DNA of 64,000 nt. It comes from JAEXOD01 sp963667875. GTDB taxonomy: Bacteria > Bacteroidota > Ignavibacteria > Ignavibacteriales > Melioribacteraceae. A program made the position numbers and the translations under genes. Shown here piece by piece: positions 27,144 to 35,299 of the stretch. The notes under the pieces are model-generated. The model had not been told where the DNA came from, did not search any database, and worked only from the letters and a program-made list of their open reading frames with translations. Within the stretch, counting starts at the first letter, position 1. Each line of letters begins with the position of its first letter. The stretch is from assembly GCA_963667875.2 (NCBI GenBank), contig CAXXGC010000009.1, forward strand, positions 124,001 through 188,000. The letters are read 5' to 3'.

Positions 27144-27554
27144 ATGTTTGAATATAATACCAGAGTAAATTTTTACAATTGTGATCCGGCAGGGATTGTT
27201 TTTTTTGCTGAAGTTTTTAAGTTCGCACATTCCGCTTACGAAGTATTTTTAACAAATCTAAACTTAAATAAAAATTATTTCAATGATGACAAAATTGCAC
27301 TTCCAATTATAAAAACAAGCGCGGAATATAGCAAGCCATTAAAAACAGGCAATGAAATAAAAATACAGCTTTTTGTAACTTTACTTAAAGAAAGTTCGTT
27401 TGAATTATGTTATAATATTTACAATAAAGATAACGAACTTTGCTGCAAAGTAACAACTGTACATGTATGTATTGATAAAATAACACTTAAAAAAGTTGGG
27501 TTGGAAAAAGAGTTAAGTGGACTTTTATTAAAAGAATTAGATTGTGCTAAATAA
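27144..27554 (+). CDS. Hotdog-fold acyl-CoA thioesterase (4-hydroxybenzoyl-CoA thioesterase-like)
   Basis: A 136-residue protein of the YbgC/4HBT family. The catalytic region NFYNCDPAGIVFFAEVFKFAH carries the conserved Asp next to the oxyanion residues. It should hydrolyse acyl-CoA thioesters in the cytoplasm; YbgC relatives act on short acyl-CoAs or lipid intermediates. AAAGG lies just upstream of ATG 27144. It stands alone between the YwqK-like gene and the defence island, with no sign of a joint operon. Confidence 0.88.
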   Translation: MFEYNTRVNFYNCDPAGIVFFAEVFKFAHSAYEVFLTNLNLNKNYFNDDKIALPIIKTSAEYSKPLKTGNEIKIQLFVTLLKESSFELCYNIYNKDNELCCKVTTVHVCIDKITLKKVGLEKELSGLLLKELDCAK

Positions 27555-27660
27555 AATTGATTAAAGAATGTTAAGTTTGTATTTTAAACTTTAATTTTCT
27601 TTTGTTAGAAATATTATTTTAAAATGTATATAAGATTTAACCGCTATTTTTGAGATAAAC

Positions 27661-29664
27661 ATGAAAATTTTAGATTTAAAACTCACAAATTTTAAAAAAT
27701 TTAGTAATTTACCAAATCCAACAATAACATTTAATAAAAATATTAATGTGTTGGTGGGTGCAAATAATGCGGGTAAAACAAGTGTTCTAAAAGCTATACA
27801 AAAATTGTTTAGTACGGAAAATATTGATGTTGCTAACGATGCTAATTATTTAATAAAAGACGGCAACCTTGTTTTTGAAGCAAATGTGCAAATTAGTGCA
27901 CCGATATGGTTATCATTTTTAAGCATAGCTGCCGGGCAAATTCAACAACCTGCGAATAAAAGTATTAATTTGGTTGATTTTTCAGAATCATTAGAAAAAT
28001 ATTCGATAAATATAAAACATAACATTACTTATGTTAATAGAGCGATTGTTAGAAATTGGGCTGAAGGTAAAATAAAAGAAAACATCAATGAATTTCTTGA
28101 AGAATTAAATTTGGGGGGACAACTACCAGCAATTGCAATAAATAGTTTTGTTAATGCAAATTTGTATGCAGTATATAAAACACCCCTATTTTTGGATTCC
28201 AAAGGTCAAATTAAAGAAACCGAATATTTTGTACCATTAAAACAAATAGAAGAAAACTCCAACAAAAACGACATAGATATTAGAGGACTATTATACGCAC
28301 TTAAGAAAAAAGAACCTGTTAAATTTAACGATTTTAAGAAAAGGCTACTGGAGATATTTACCGAATTGGATGATGTTGATGTAATACATAATGAAGACTT
28401 TGGCCGCTTTGAATTAGTATTAAAAGAAAAGTTACAAAAAAATGGTGATACAGAACAAGTTACTTATGACATAACAAATGTTGGGCAAGGAATGCAAACA
28501 CTTGTTCAAATGTTTTCGAAAATTTTGTTATTAAATCCAAGTATAGTATTAATGGATGAACCTGAAGTACATATGCATCCTGCATTAATTAAAGAGTTTA
28601 TTAGATATGTTAAAATTCTTTCAGAGGATATTCAATTTATTATTACTACACATAGTGTGGTTTTGATGAATGAAGTTGGAATAGAAAATCTTTTTATATT
28701 AAAAAATGAAATTGAACAAAAAGGAGTGGTTGTAGAAAAAGTTAAAGATAATAAAGGGATTTTAAGTGCGGTCAATTTATTGGGTTATGAGGTAGATGCT
28801 TTAATCTACACATTAAAACCCAAAGTCTTTGTGTTTACCGAAGGGCCAAGCGATAAGGATATTTTATTGGATTTTGCAAAAAAAATGGGTTTAGAAAAAG
28901 CAGTTAATTCAACCACGATTGGTTTTGTTCCTCTTGGTGGTAAAGGTGATAGGTTCAAAATGTCTAACTTAATTAATAAATTAAACCAAGAGTACCTTGA
29001 TATCCCAATATTAATGATATTAGATAGAGATGAAACTCCACCTGAGAAGATTGAAGAAATTAGGACCAAATATTTTGCTGATAATCCTAAAAGATTGCAT
29101 TACCTTAATAAAAGACAAATTGAAAATTACTTAATTGAACCGGAAGCAATAAAATTTTTGGTGAGTTCAAAAATTAAGGATGTTGAATTAAAAGATAAAT
29201 GGAATGAGTTTGAATTAGTTCCGAAATTTTACGAATTAGCCAATATACAAAAAGAAGACATTTATAATAAATTTTTAAGAGAAATTTTCCTCAAAGAAAC
29301 CTTAATTAACGCCTTAGAATTTGAAAATATTATTAAACCATTGTTGTCCTTGCCTCTAAATGGTGCAGTAACAAAATTTGTTGGTGCAATTACAGGAAAA
29401 ATTGCTGAAAATGCTTATGAATTTTCTCAAAAAACTAATACAGCCATTCAAGAATTTGAACAAGTTTGGGACAAAGAAAAGTTGGAAATGTGTGATGGTA
29501 GAAAGTTAATAAAAAGGTTTAGAGATTTTGTCGCAAATGAATTTTTTGTTTACTTTGACAATCACGAAATTATTGACTTTATGAAAGTTGTACCGCCAGA
29601 AATTGCTGCTTTAATAAACCGGATATCAAAGCCCGATGAGCTAAAGATAGCAAAAAAGGATTAA
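27661..29664 (+). CDS. OLD-family AAA ATPase with TOPRIM nuclease domain
   Basis: A 667-residue protein. The ABC-type ATPase half has Walker A GANNAGKTS (33-41), Walker B IVLMDEPEVHMHP (about 294-306) and the switch His in FIITTHS. A C-terminal TOPRIM domain follows: the Glu in VFTEGPSDKD (about 391-400) and the acidic pair in LMILDRDETPP (about 453). This matches OLD (overcoming lysogenization defect) nucleases, often anti-phage. A class 2 OLD (GajA of Gabija) would sit beside a UvrD-like helicase, and none is present, so this is probably a stand-alone type or a new pairing. The next gene is a methyltransferase-like protein. It opens a defence island ending at 33.46 kb. Confidence 0.9.
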   Translation: MKILDLKLTNFKKFSNLPNPTITFNKNINVLVGANNAGKTSVLKAIQKLFSTENIDVANDANYLIKDGNLVFEANVQISAPIWLSFLSIAAGQIQQPANKSINLVDFSESLEKYSINIKHNITYVNRAIVRNWAEGKIKENINEFLEELNLGGQLPAIAINSFVNANLYAVYKTPLFLDSKGQIKETEYFVPLKQIEENSNKNDIDIRGLLYALKKKEPVKFNDFKKRLLEIFTELDDVDVIHNEDFGRFELVLKEKLQKNGDTEQVTYDITNVGQGMQTLVQMFSKILLLNPSIVLMDEPEVHMHPALIKEFIRYVKILSEDIQFIITTHSVVLMNEVGIENLFILKNEIEQKGVVVEKVKDNKGILSAVNLLGYEVDALIYTLKPKVFVFTEGPSDKDILLDFAKKMGLEKAVNSTTIGFVPLGGKGDRFKMSNLINKLNQEYLDIPILMILDRDETPPEKIEEIRTKYFADNPKRLHYLNKRQIENYLIEPEAIKFLVSSKIKDVELKDKWNEFELVPKFYELANIQKEDIYNKFLREIFLKETLINALEFENIIKPLLSLPLNGAVTKFVGAITGKIAENAYEFSQKTNTAIQEFEQVWDKEKLEMCDGRKLIKRFRDFVANEFFVYFDNHEIIDFMKVVPPEIAALINRISKPDELKIAKKD

Positions 29665-29719
29665 TTTTTTGTACTGGTAGACACAATAATATATTGATAC
29701 AATTATTTTTATTTGTTAA

Positions 29720-29812
29720 ATAATTACTTGTATTGGTAATAACCATTTTAGAAAACATTTTTGGGAAATAGTATACAATAACCCACAATTTGATGATGGA
29801 ACTATTGTGTAA
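29720..29812 (+). pseudogene. Possible coding remnant between the OLD and methyltransferase genes
   Basis: A 30-codon open stretch without a usable start reads GNNHFRKHFWEIVYNNPQFD and then DGTIV before a TAA. The composition looks protein-like, unlike the AT-rich surroundings. It may be the last piece of a deleted gene. I do not recognise the family, and chance remains possible. Confidence 0.25.
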
Positions 29813-29828
29813 TTAAAATAAACGGATT

Positions 29829-31685
29829 ATGATAAAAAAAACAAAAATTACCGATTACCTTAAAAAACATGAAGCCGATGTACTTGAAAAACACCTATTT
29901 TATTTTTTTATTAAAAAAAACAAAATAGACATTGATAAAAGCCAAGTATTAATAAATTATTTTAAATATTTTGATAAAAATATTATTCTGTTAAATGAAC
30001 TCATCTTTTTGGGCGTTAATTCTATAAATGATTTAAAAGATTGTCTTGAGGTGTTAATTTCAACCGAGACACAACATATAAACAGCGAGTTTTCAACTCC
30101 CGAGTTTATTATTAACTATATGATTGAAAAAACCGTACCTAAAAAAACCGATACAAATTTAGACCCAAGCTGCGGAAGCGGTGCATTTTTGTTGGGTTTA
30201 ACGGAATATTATAAAAATAAATTTGCAAAAAAGATAAAAGAAATTGTAAACGAAAATATTTTTGGTGCTGATATATTAGAATACAATGTAACACGTACAA
30301 AAGTGCTGTTAACTTTATATGCTTTACAAAATAAAGAAATATTGCAGGAAGAGGATTTTAATTTATATGTTCGCAATTCCCTGCAATACGAATGGACCAA
30401 AAAGTTTGATAATATTTTAGGACTTCCCCCTATTGTAAAATATCAGGATATTGATACCGAAAACAGAAGTGATCTTGCCCAAAGTTATGCCTCAATTTCC
30501 AACGGCGCGTTTAATTTGTATTTCGGTTTTTTTGAATTGGGATATAACTTATTAAAAGATAACGGGAAATTGGTTTATTTAACCCCCAATTATTTTACAT
30601 CGTTAGCGGGTGAATCGTTGCGGAAATATTTGCAGACAAAAAGCTGCGTTTATAAAATATTGGATTTTAACCGGAAAAAGATATTTGAAGCGCAAATTTT
30701 TACGACAATTACATTTGTTAATAAAACCACAAATCATTTTATTGAATACGACAGATTAATTAATCAAACACCCATTGAGTTTTTGAAAAAACCAAATTTT
30801 TCGCAAAATCAATATGTAAATCTAAATTCTAAAAAGTGGCGATTATTAAAGGCTGATGAACAGGAAAATATTAAAATAATAGAAAATATTGGAACTCCTA
30901 TAGGAAAATTATTTGATATTACTCTTGGAATATCAACTTTAAAAGATGAAATATTTTTTGTTGACGGTGACAGATTAAAGAAAAACTATTATATTAAAGA
31001 AACACCACGCGGAGTTTTTAAAATTGAAAAGGAATTAACTAAGCCGGTATATAAAGTTACCGATCTAAAAAATCAGGCTTCTATATTGGATTATAACCAG
31101 CGAATTATTGTGCCTTATGTGATTAATAATAACTCCACCATGCCAATTGAAGAGCAGGTATTTAAGAAAAAATATCCTTTTTGTTTTGACTACTTGTTAA
31201 GTGTTAAAGATGAATTGGAAAAACGCGATAAAGGAAAATTTAAATACGAACCGTTTTATATTTGGGGTAAAACACAAAGTTTAACAAAATTCGGTCAAAA
31301 AATTGTTACGCCCACATTTTCCGAAAAACCTTTATTTGTTTTATTGGAAGATACGGATTCCTATTTTACAAACGGATACGGTATATTTTGTAAGGATTTT
31401 GAGGAAGAATATGGTTTGTTTTTTGATGAGGTGGAACCTATTGCTAAAATAGAAAACATTGACGTGGTTCAAAAAATATTAAATTCTGTGGTAATGTATT
31501 ATTATATAAGCAAAACAAGTGTTGCCGATGATGAGGATATCTCCTGTTATCAAAAAAACTTTATTGAGGGTTTTACAATTCCAAAATTAAGTGAAGAAGA
31601 AATAAATGTTATTAGAGCATTAGACAATAATAAAGCAGTTGACAAGTTTTTGGTTGAAAAATATAAGCTGACAATAAAAATATAA
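29829..31685 (+). CDS. N6-adenine DNA methyltransferase-like protein with altered catalytic motif
   Basis: A 618-residue protein laid out like TaqI/Eco57I-type gamma-class adenine methyltransferases. A helical N-terminus precedes SAM-binding motif I LDPSCGSGAFLLG (about 110-122), motif IV should follow at about 199, and a target-recognition-like C-terminal half begins near IGKLFDITLGISTL (about 358). The usual catalytic tetrapeptide NPPY is replaced by LPPI at 199-202 (30423-30434, context ILGLPPIVKYQDI). Both altered codons differ from the expected ones by two bases, so this is not one read error. SAM binding may remain, but methyl transfer to adenine should be lost. No restriction endonuclease gene is adjacent; the OLD nuclease is upstream and DarTG downstream. 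Confidence 0.85.
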   Translation: MIKKTKITDYLKKHEADVLEKHLFYFFIKKNKIDIDKSQVLINYFKYFDKNIILLNELIFLGVNSINDLKDCLEVLISTETQHINSEFSTPEFIINYMIEKTVPKKTDTNLDPSCGSGAFLLGLTEYYKNKFAKKIKEIVNENIFGADILEYNVTRTKVLLTLYALQNKEILQEEDFNLYVRNSLQYEWTKKFDNILGLPPIVKYQDIDTENRSDLAQSYASISNGAFNLYFGFFELGYNLLKDNGKLVYLTPNYFTSLAGESLRKYLQTKSCVYKILDFNRKKIFEAQIFTTITFVNKTTNHFIEYDRLINQTPIEFLKKPNFSQNQYVNLNSKKWRLLKADEQENIKIIENIGTPIGKLFDITLGISTLKDEIFFVDGDRLKKNYYIKETPRGVFKIEKELTKPVYKVTDLKNQASILDYNQRIIVPYVINNNSTMPIEEQVFKKKYPFCFDYLLSVKDELEKRDKGKFKYEPFYIWGKTQSLTKFGQKIVTPTFSEKPLFVLLEDTDSYFTNGYGIFCKDFEEEYGLFFDEVEPIAKIENIDVVQKILNSVVMYYYISKTSVADDEDISCYQKNFIEGFTIPKLSEEEINVIRALDNNKAVDKFLVEKYKLTIKI

Positions 31686-31803
31686 TTATTTATTAAGCTA
31701 TTTATCATTTCGATTTGGTATTGTGCAAAATATTTTAATATGATTTTCTTGGCTATTTTATTAAATTATTATTATAAATAGAAATTTTTATTTTCCATAA
31801 TTT

Positions 31804-32422
31804 GTGATAGTTTTGAAAAAAATATATCTTTATCGTATGACTCATGTAAATAATATAGCTCATATATTAAGATTTGGAATTACACATTTTAATTCAGTTA
31901 ATCGAAATTTAACATACAAACCGATTGGTGATTCAAGTCTAATTTCTTCAAGGAATAGGTTTCAACTACCAAATGGCAAAATGCTGGGAGAATACATCCC
32001 ATTTTATTTTGGTAGGAGAATGCCCATGTTATATGTTATACAAAAGGGATTCAATGGGGTCACAATAACACCCGCGGAAGAAATAGTTTATTGTATAACA
32101 TCTGTTCAAAATATTATTGATAGAGATCTGAATTTCGTTTTTTTTTGATGGGCATGCAAAAGATTCGCTAAGTACTTTTTTTGAAAAAGATAAAATAACC
32201 GAGATTGAAAGTTTGTTGGATTTTAAAGCCATAAAAGCTTTACAATGGACTGGAGATACAGATATGAAACGACGGAAAGAAGCTGAATTGTTATTGGTTG
32301 AAGATCTTCCGGCGGAAGCAATATTGGGGTATATCGTTTATAATAGTGTGGCTGAAGATAAACTTCTTGGCCTTGGAGTTAATAAAGAAATAATAGCTAT
32401 AAGACCGGGAGCTTATTTTTAA
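31804..32422 (+). pseudogene. darT: DarT-family DNA ADP-ribosyltransferase toxin, frameshifted
   Basis: Two adjoining frames together make a full DarT (DUF4433). The first (GTG 31804 to TGA 32148) has the NAD-pocket start LYRMTHVNNIAHIL and the signature EYIPFYFGRRMPMLYVI. The second frame carries on from 32147 with DGHAKDSLSTFF and holds MKRRKEAELL, with the likely catalytic Glu, up to TAA 32422. The break is in a run of nine T (32138-32146); with eight T the reading is FVFFDGHA, exactly continuous. DarT modifies thymidines in single-stranded DNA. As written, the toxin is split and the catalytic Glu is not reached. Slippage on the T run could restore it. A TTG at 31813 is an alternative start. 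Confidence 0.85.
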
Positions 32423-32424
32423 TT

Positions 32425-33459
32425 ATGATTAATTATATAACAGGAAATATATTAGAAAGTGATTCACAAGCCCTTGTAAATACCGTAAATACTTTTGGTG
32501 TAATGGGTAAAGGAATTGCTTTGCAATTTAAAAATCAATTTCCGTTTAATACTAAAGAATATATAAAGGCGTGTAAAATTGGAAGTCTAAAGATTGGTAA
32601 CTTATTAGTGGTTGAAGACAGCTCGTTATTACATGGTGAAAAAATAATAATAAACTTTCCAACAAAAACCGATTGGAGAAAACCATCAGAATATCAATAT
32701 ATTGAATTGGGCTTGACAGAACTTGTAAAAGTAATTGAGCAGCGAGAAATAAAATCAATTTCGATACCTCCGCTTGGTGCAGGCAATGGTGGTTTAGACT
32801 GGTATAAAGTTAAAACGATGATGGAAAAATATTTGTCTAATGTAAATTGTGATATATACATTTATGAACCTAATTCGGCTGTAAAAGAAATTTTAAAAAA
32901 GGAGAGAGTCCCTCTTACACCGGCAAGAGCAATGCTTTTGTTTGTGTTGTACGATTTAGTTAAAGAAGGAGAATTTGTTTCAGAATTTGCTTGTGAAAAA
33001 GTTTGTTATTTTTTGCAAAAATTCGGAGCAAGCCAAATATTCAAGCTTGATTTTAAACCGAATTTCTATGGACCCTATTCGGGTAAAGTTAAACATGTGT
33101 TATATTATTTAAATGGAAGTTATTTAACCGGATATAGTGGTAAAGATACAAAACCGTTTGAAGAAATAAATTTATTTATGGATGCGGAAATACAGGTAAA
33201 TGAATATTTAGGAAAATATCCCGATTATAATGATATGGCTCAAAAAACCAAAGAATTTTTACGTGGATTTTATAGCAATTTTGGATTGGAACTATTATCT
33301 ACTCTTGATTTTATTATTGATCAAACAAAATCAACAGATTTAGTATTAATAAAAGATAAATTGAATTCTTGGAGTAGACGTAAATCAAATATGTTCTCAA
33401 ATGAGAGCTTCTTAATTAAGGGTATTAATAAATTGAAATTGGGAATATTGGATCACTAA
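32425..33459 (+). CDS. darG: DarG-family antitoxin: macrodomain plus DarT-binding domain
   Basis: A 344-residue protein. The N-terminal macrodomain (about 1-155) shows ITGNILESDSQALVNTVNT and GVMGKGIALQFK, and should remove ADP-ribose from DNA. The C-terminal part (about 165-344, PARAMLLFVLYDLVKEGEFV and FYGPYSGKVKHVLYYLNG) matches the DarG domain that binds and blocks DarT. The frame is intact although its toxin partner is frameshifted. It starts two bases after the darT stop, so translation is likely coupled. A terminator follows. Confidence 0.92.
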   Translation: MINYITGNILESDSQALVNTVNTFGVMGKGIALQFKNQFPFNTKEYIKACKIGSLKIGNLLVVEDSSLLHGEKIIINFPTKTDWRKPSEYQYIELGLTELVKVIEQREIKSISIPPLGAGNGGLDWYKVKTMMEKYLSNVNCDIYIYEPNSAVKEILKKERVPLTPARAMLLFVLYDLVKEGEFVSEFACEKVCYFLQKFGASQIFKLDFKPNFYGPYSGKVKHVLYYLNGSYLTGYSGKDTKPFEEINLFMDAEIQVNEYLGKYPDYNDMAQKTKEFLRGFYSNFGLELLSTLDFIIDQTKSTDLVLIKDKLNSWSRRKSNMFSNESFLIKGINKLKLGILDH

Positions 33460-33461
33460 AT

Positions 33462-33500
33462 AAAAAAGCGAATCAATCAAAATGATTAATCCGCTTTTTG
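33462..33500 (+). terminator. Terminator after darTG, possibly bidirectional
   Basis: AAAAAGCG and CGCTTTTT frame a stem that also pairs AATCA with TGATT, followed by T-runs in both directions. It lies between the convergent darG and GyrI-like genes and may end both transcripts. Confidence 0.65.
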
Positions 33501-33570
33501 AAAATTTAACATCTGCCGTAGGGTTTTATGTTTTTAATTAAAAATTAAGAATTCAAAATTCAAAATTAAT

Positions 33571-34206
33571 TTAAGCTTCCGGTTTAGCTTTTTTAACAAT
33601 AGGCTGACGAATAATAGTTTTTAGTTTATCAGGTTTAGATTTACGCGGATCGCCTAAATAAACCTCGTGATGTTTTCCTGTTAATTTATATTCGTTAGCT
33701 AAAATAACCTGATGTAGTTTTGCAATTGTAGGTTCTTCTTCCGAATATGGGCCAATATGCATAATTTGTGCACAAAGTCCTTCATCAAAAAACTCAAAAC
33801 GAACATCTTTTGCAAGTTTAGCTTCTTTTTTATCAATAACCAACTGTTTTGCGGCAATAAATTTTTCTTCCGTAATAAATTCCGGCATCATAATCATTGC
33901 AGTCCATTTCCAGTTGGCTTTATCTTCCAAACTAAATGTGGTCATATCATTGCACCACCACAATCCTTCTAAAGGAGGGACTGTAAAATCGAAAGTGTCT
34001 TCGTCGCTTTTATTTGCAAATTTAATTGCATAAGCAACTGAATATAATGCTTTTACAGCTTCTTGGAATGCTGAGGTGTTGGGGTCTCCAAATCCGTCAA
34101 TCATCAAAAAATTAAAAGCCGGAATTCCAACAAAAGTTACTTCTTTGGCGGAAGCACTAAATATTGGTCTAAAATCTTCTTTTAAATCTACTTTTGTTTC
34201 GTCCAT
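33571..34206 (-). CDS. GyrI-like small-molecule-binding protein
   Basis: A 211-residue soluble protein of the GyrI-like (SOUL/GyrI) superfamily. Typical features are the opening MIDGFGDPNTSAFQEAVKAL, PLEGLWWCND, and QIMHIGPYSEEEPTIAKLHQ, which line the ligand pocket. Free-standing GyrI proteins bind or sometimes break down hydrophobic toxic compounds. It lies 11 bases downstream of an AraC-type gene that itself carries a GyrI domain, so the two form an operon and probably answer to the same class of compound. Confidence 0.85.
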   Translation of the reverse strand: MDETKVDLKEDFRPIFSASAKEVTFVGIPAFNFLMIDGFGDPNTSAFQEAVKALYSVAYAIKFANKSDEDTFDFTVPPLEGLWWCNDMTTFSLEDKANWKWTAMIMMPEFITEEKFIAAKQLVIDKKEAKLAKDVRFEFFDEGLCAQIMHIGPYSEEEPTIAKLHQVILANEYKLTGKHHEVYLGDPRKSKPDKLKTIIRQPIVKKAKPEA

Positions 34207-34217
34207 TTTGCTCTCGT

Positions 34218-35189
34218 TTATAAAGGTTTAATAGGCATATAAATATCCATAATAAAAATCTGTTTTTCGTTTTGCTCCGGTGTGGAAATATATATTTCAT
34301 AACAGGGAGACTCGGTAGGCTGGTAACCGCTGTTAGGCAGCCATACACTATATAATTCCTTATATGCTTTTTGCATTTCGTTGTCCTTTCCTTCAAAATG
34401 TAAAACAGCATATTTCCCTTCTTGAAGTTCTAATTTGCCAATTTCTTTTGGAAGCTCCAAATCTTTAGGAATAGTTATACAGGCATAATAACGGCATTTT
34501 TCTACAGCAGTTACATCGGGATTATCGAATGAAATACCAAGGAATTTTGAATCTTTGTTAATTAAATTATTTGCTCCGGCCCATTTGCAAAGTTTTTCCC
34601 AAGCTATGTTTATTTTGGCGGGAATATACCCTTCGTAATTTGCAACATAAGCAACTGTTAATTTTGGCATTTCTTGAATTTTAACTTCCATTGTGTACCT
34701 CTGATTATTATTTGAAAATGAATTATTTACATCCTCAAAATAATTATCAGAAAGCCGGTCTTCTTTCCAATTCTTGCTATTAACTTTGCAATTCTTGCTA
34801 TTTGTTTGGTTAAATCCTAATATTCTATATTCCTTTGGAGAAATATCAAAATAGTTCTTGAATGATCTTGAAAATGCTGCGGGTGACTGAAATCCGCAAT
34901 TATAAGCAGTTTCAGTAATAGATAAACCGGGGTTCATTACTAAAATATTTGCAGCTTTTTGAAGACGCGTTCTATTTAAATAATCTAAAGGAGTTTCATT
35001 TAATATTGCACAAAATAATCTATGGAAATGAAACGGTGAAAAATATGCTATCTGTGAAAGTTTTTCAAGATTGATTTTCTCATCAATATGTCCGTCAATG
35101 TAATCAATTACATTGTTAATTCTGGAAATATATTCTTTTTGCGAAACAAAACTGTTGTTATTCACATTAAAATCAAAAAAGTAAAACAA
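34218..35189 (-). CDS. AraC-family regulator with GyrI-like effector domain
   Basis: A 323-residue transcription regulator. The AraC/XylS double HTH is N-terminal (about 25-120: LEKLSQIAYFSPFHFHRLF, then ITETAYNCGFQSPAAFSRSF and DISPKEYR), and the C-terminal half (about 165-323) is a GyrI-like ligand domain, the arrangement seen in Rob. It probably senses a drug-like compound and controls the GyrI gene downstream and perhaps the divergent DUF5916 gene. The start is uncertain: TTG at 35189, or GTG at 35165. Confidence 0.87.
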   Translation of the reverse strand: MFYFFDFNVNNNSFVSQKEYISRINNVIDYIDGHIDEKINLEKLSQIAYFSPFHFHRLFCAILNETPLDYLNRTRLQKAANILVMNPGLSITETAYNCGFQSPAAFSRSFKNYFDISPKEYRILGFNQTNSKNCKVNSKNWKEDRLSDNYFEDVNNSFSNNNQRYTMEVKIQEMPKLTVAYVANYEGYIPAKINIAWEKLCKWAGANNLINKDSKFLGISFDNPDVTAVEKCRYYACITIPKDLELPKEIGKLELQEGKYAVLHFEGKDNEMQKAYKELYSVWLPNSGYQPTESPCYEIYISTPEQNEKQIFIMDIYMPIKPL

Positions 35190-35299
35190 TAATAGTAAAA
35201 GTAAAAAGAATTTAATAAAAAAACAGATAAATAAATAAATTATGAGAGCAACTTTTTTGAATCAAAGCAGTCTAAATAATTAAAAACGAAAGAAGGAAT

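Noticed and set aside
27661..31685. Gabija (GajA-GajB) system
   Set aside because: The gene after the OLD nuclease is methyltransferase-like, with no UvrD-type helicase motifs.
29829..31685. Active type II or IIG restriction-modification enzyme
   Set aside because: The catalytic NPPY motif is LPPI, and no nuclease motif was seen in the chain or in an adjacent restriction gene.
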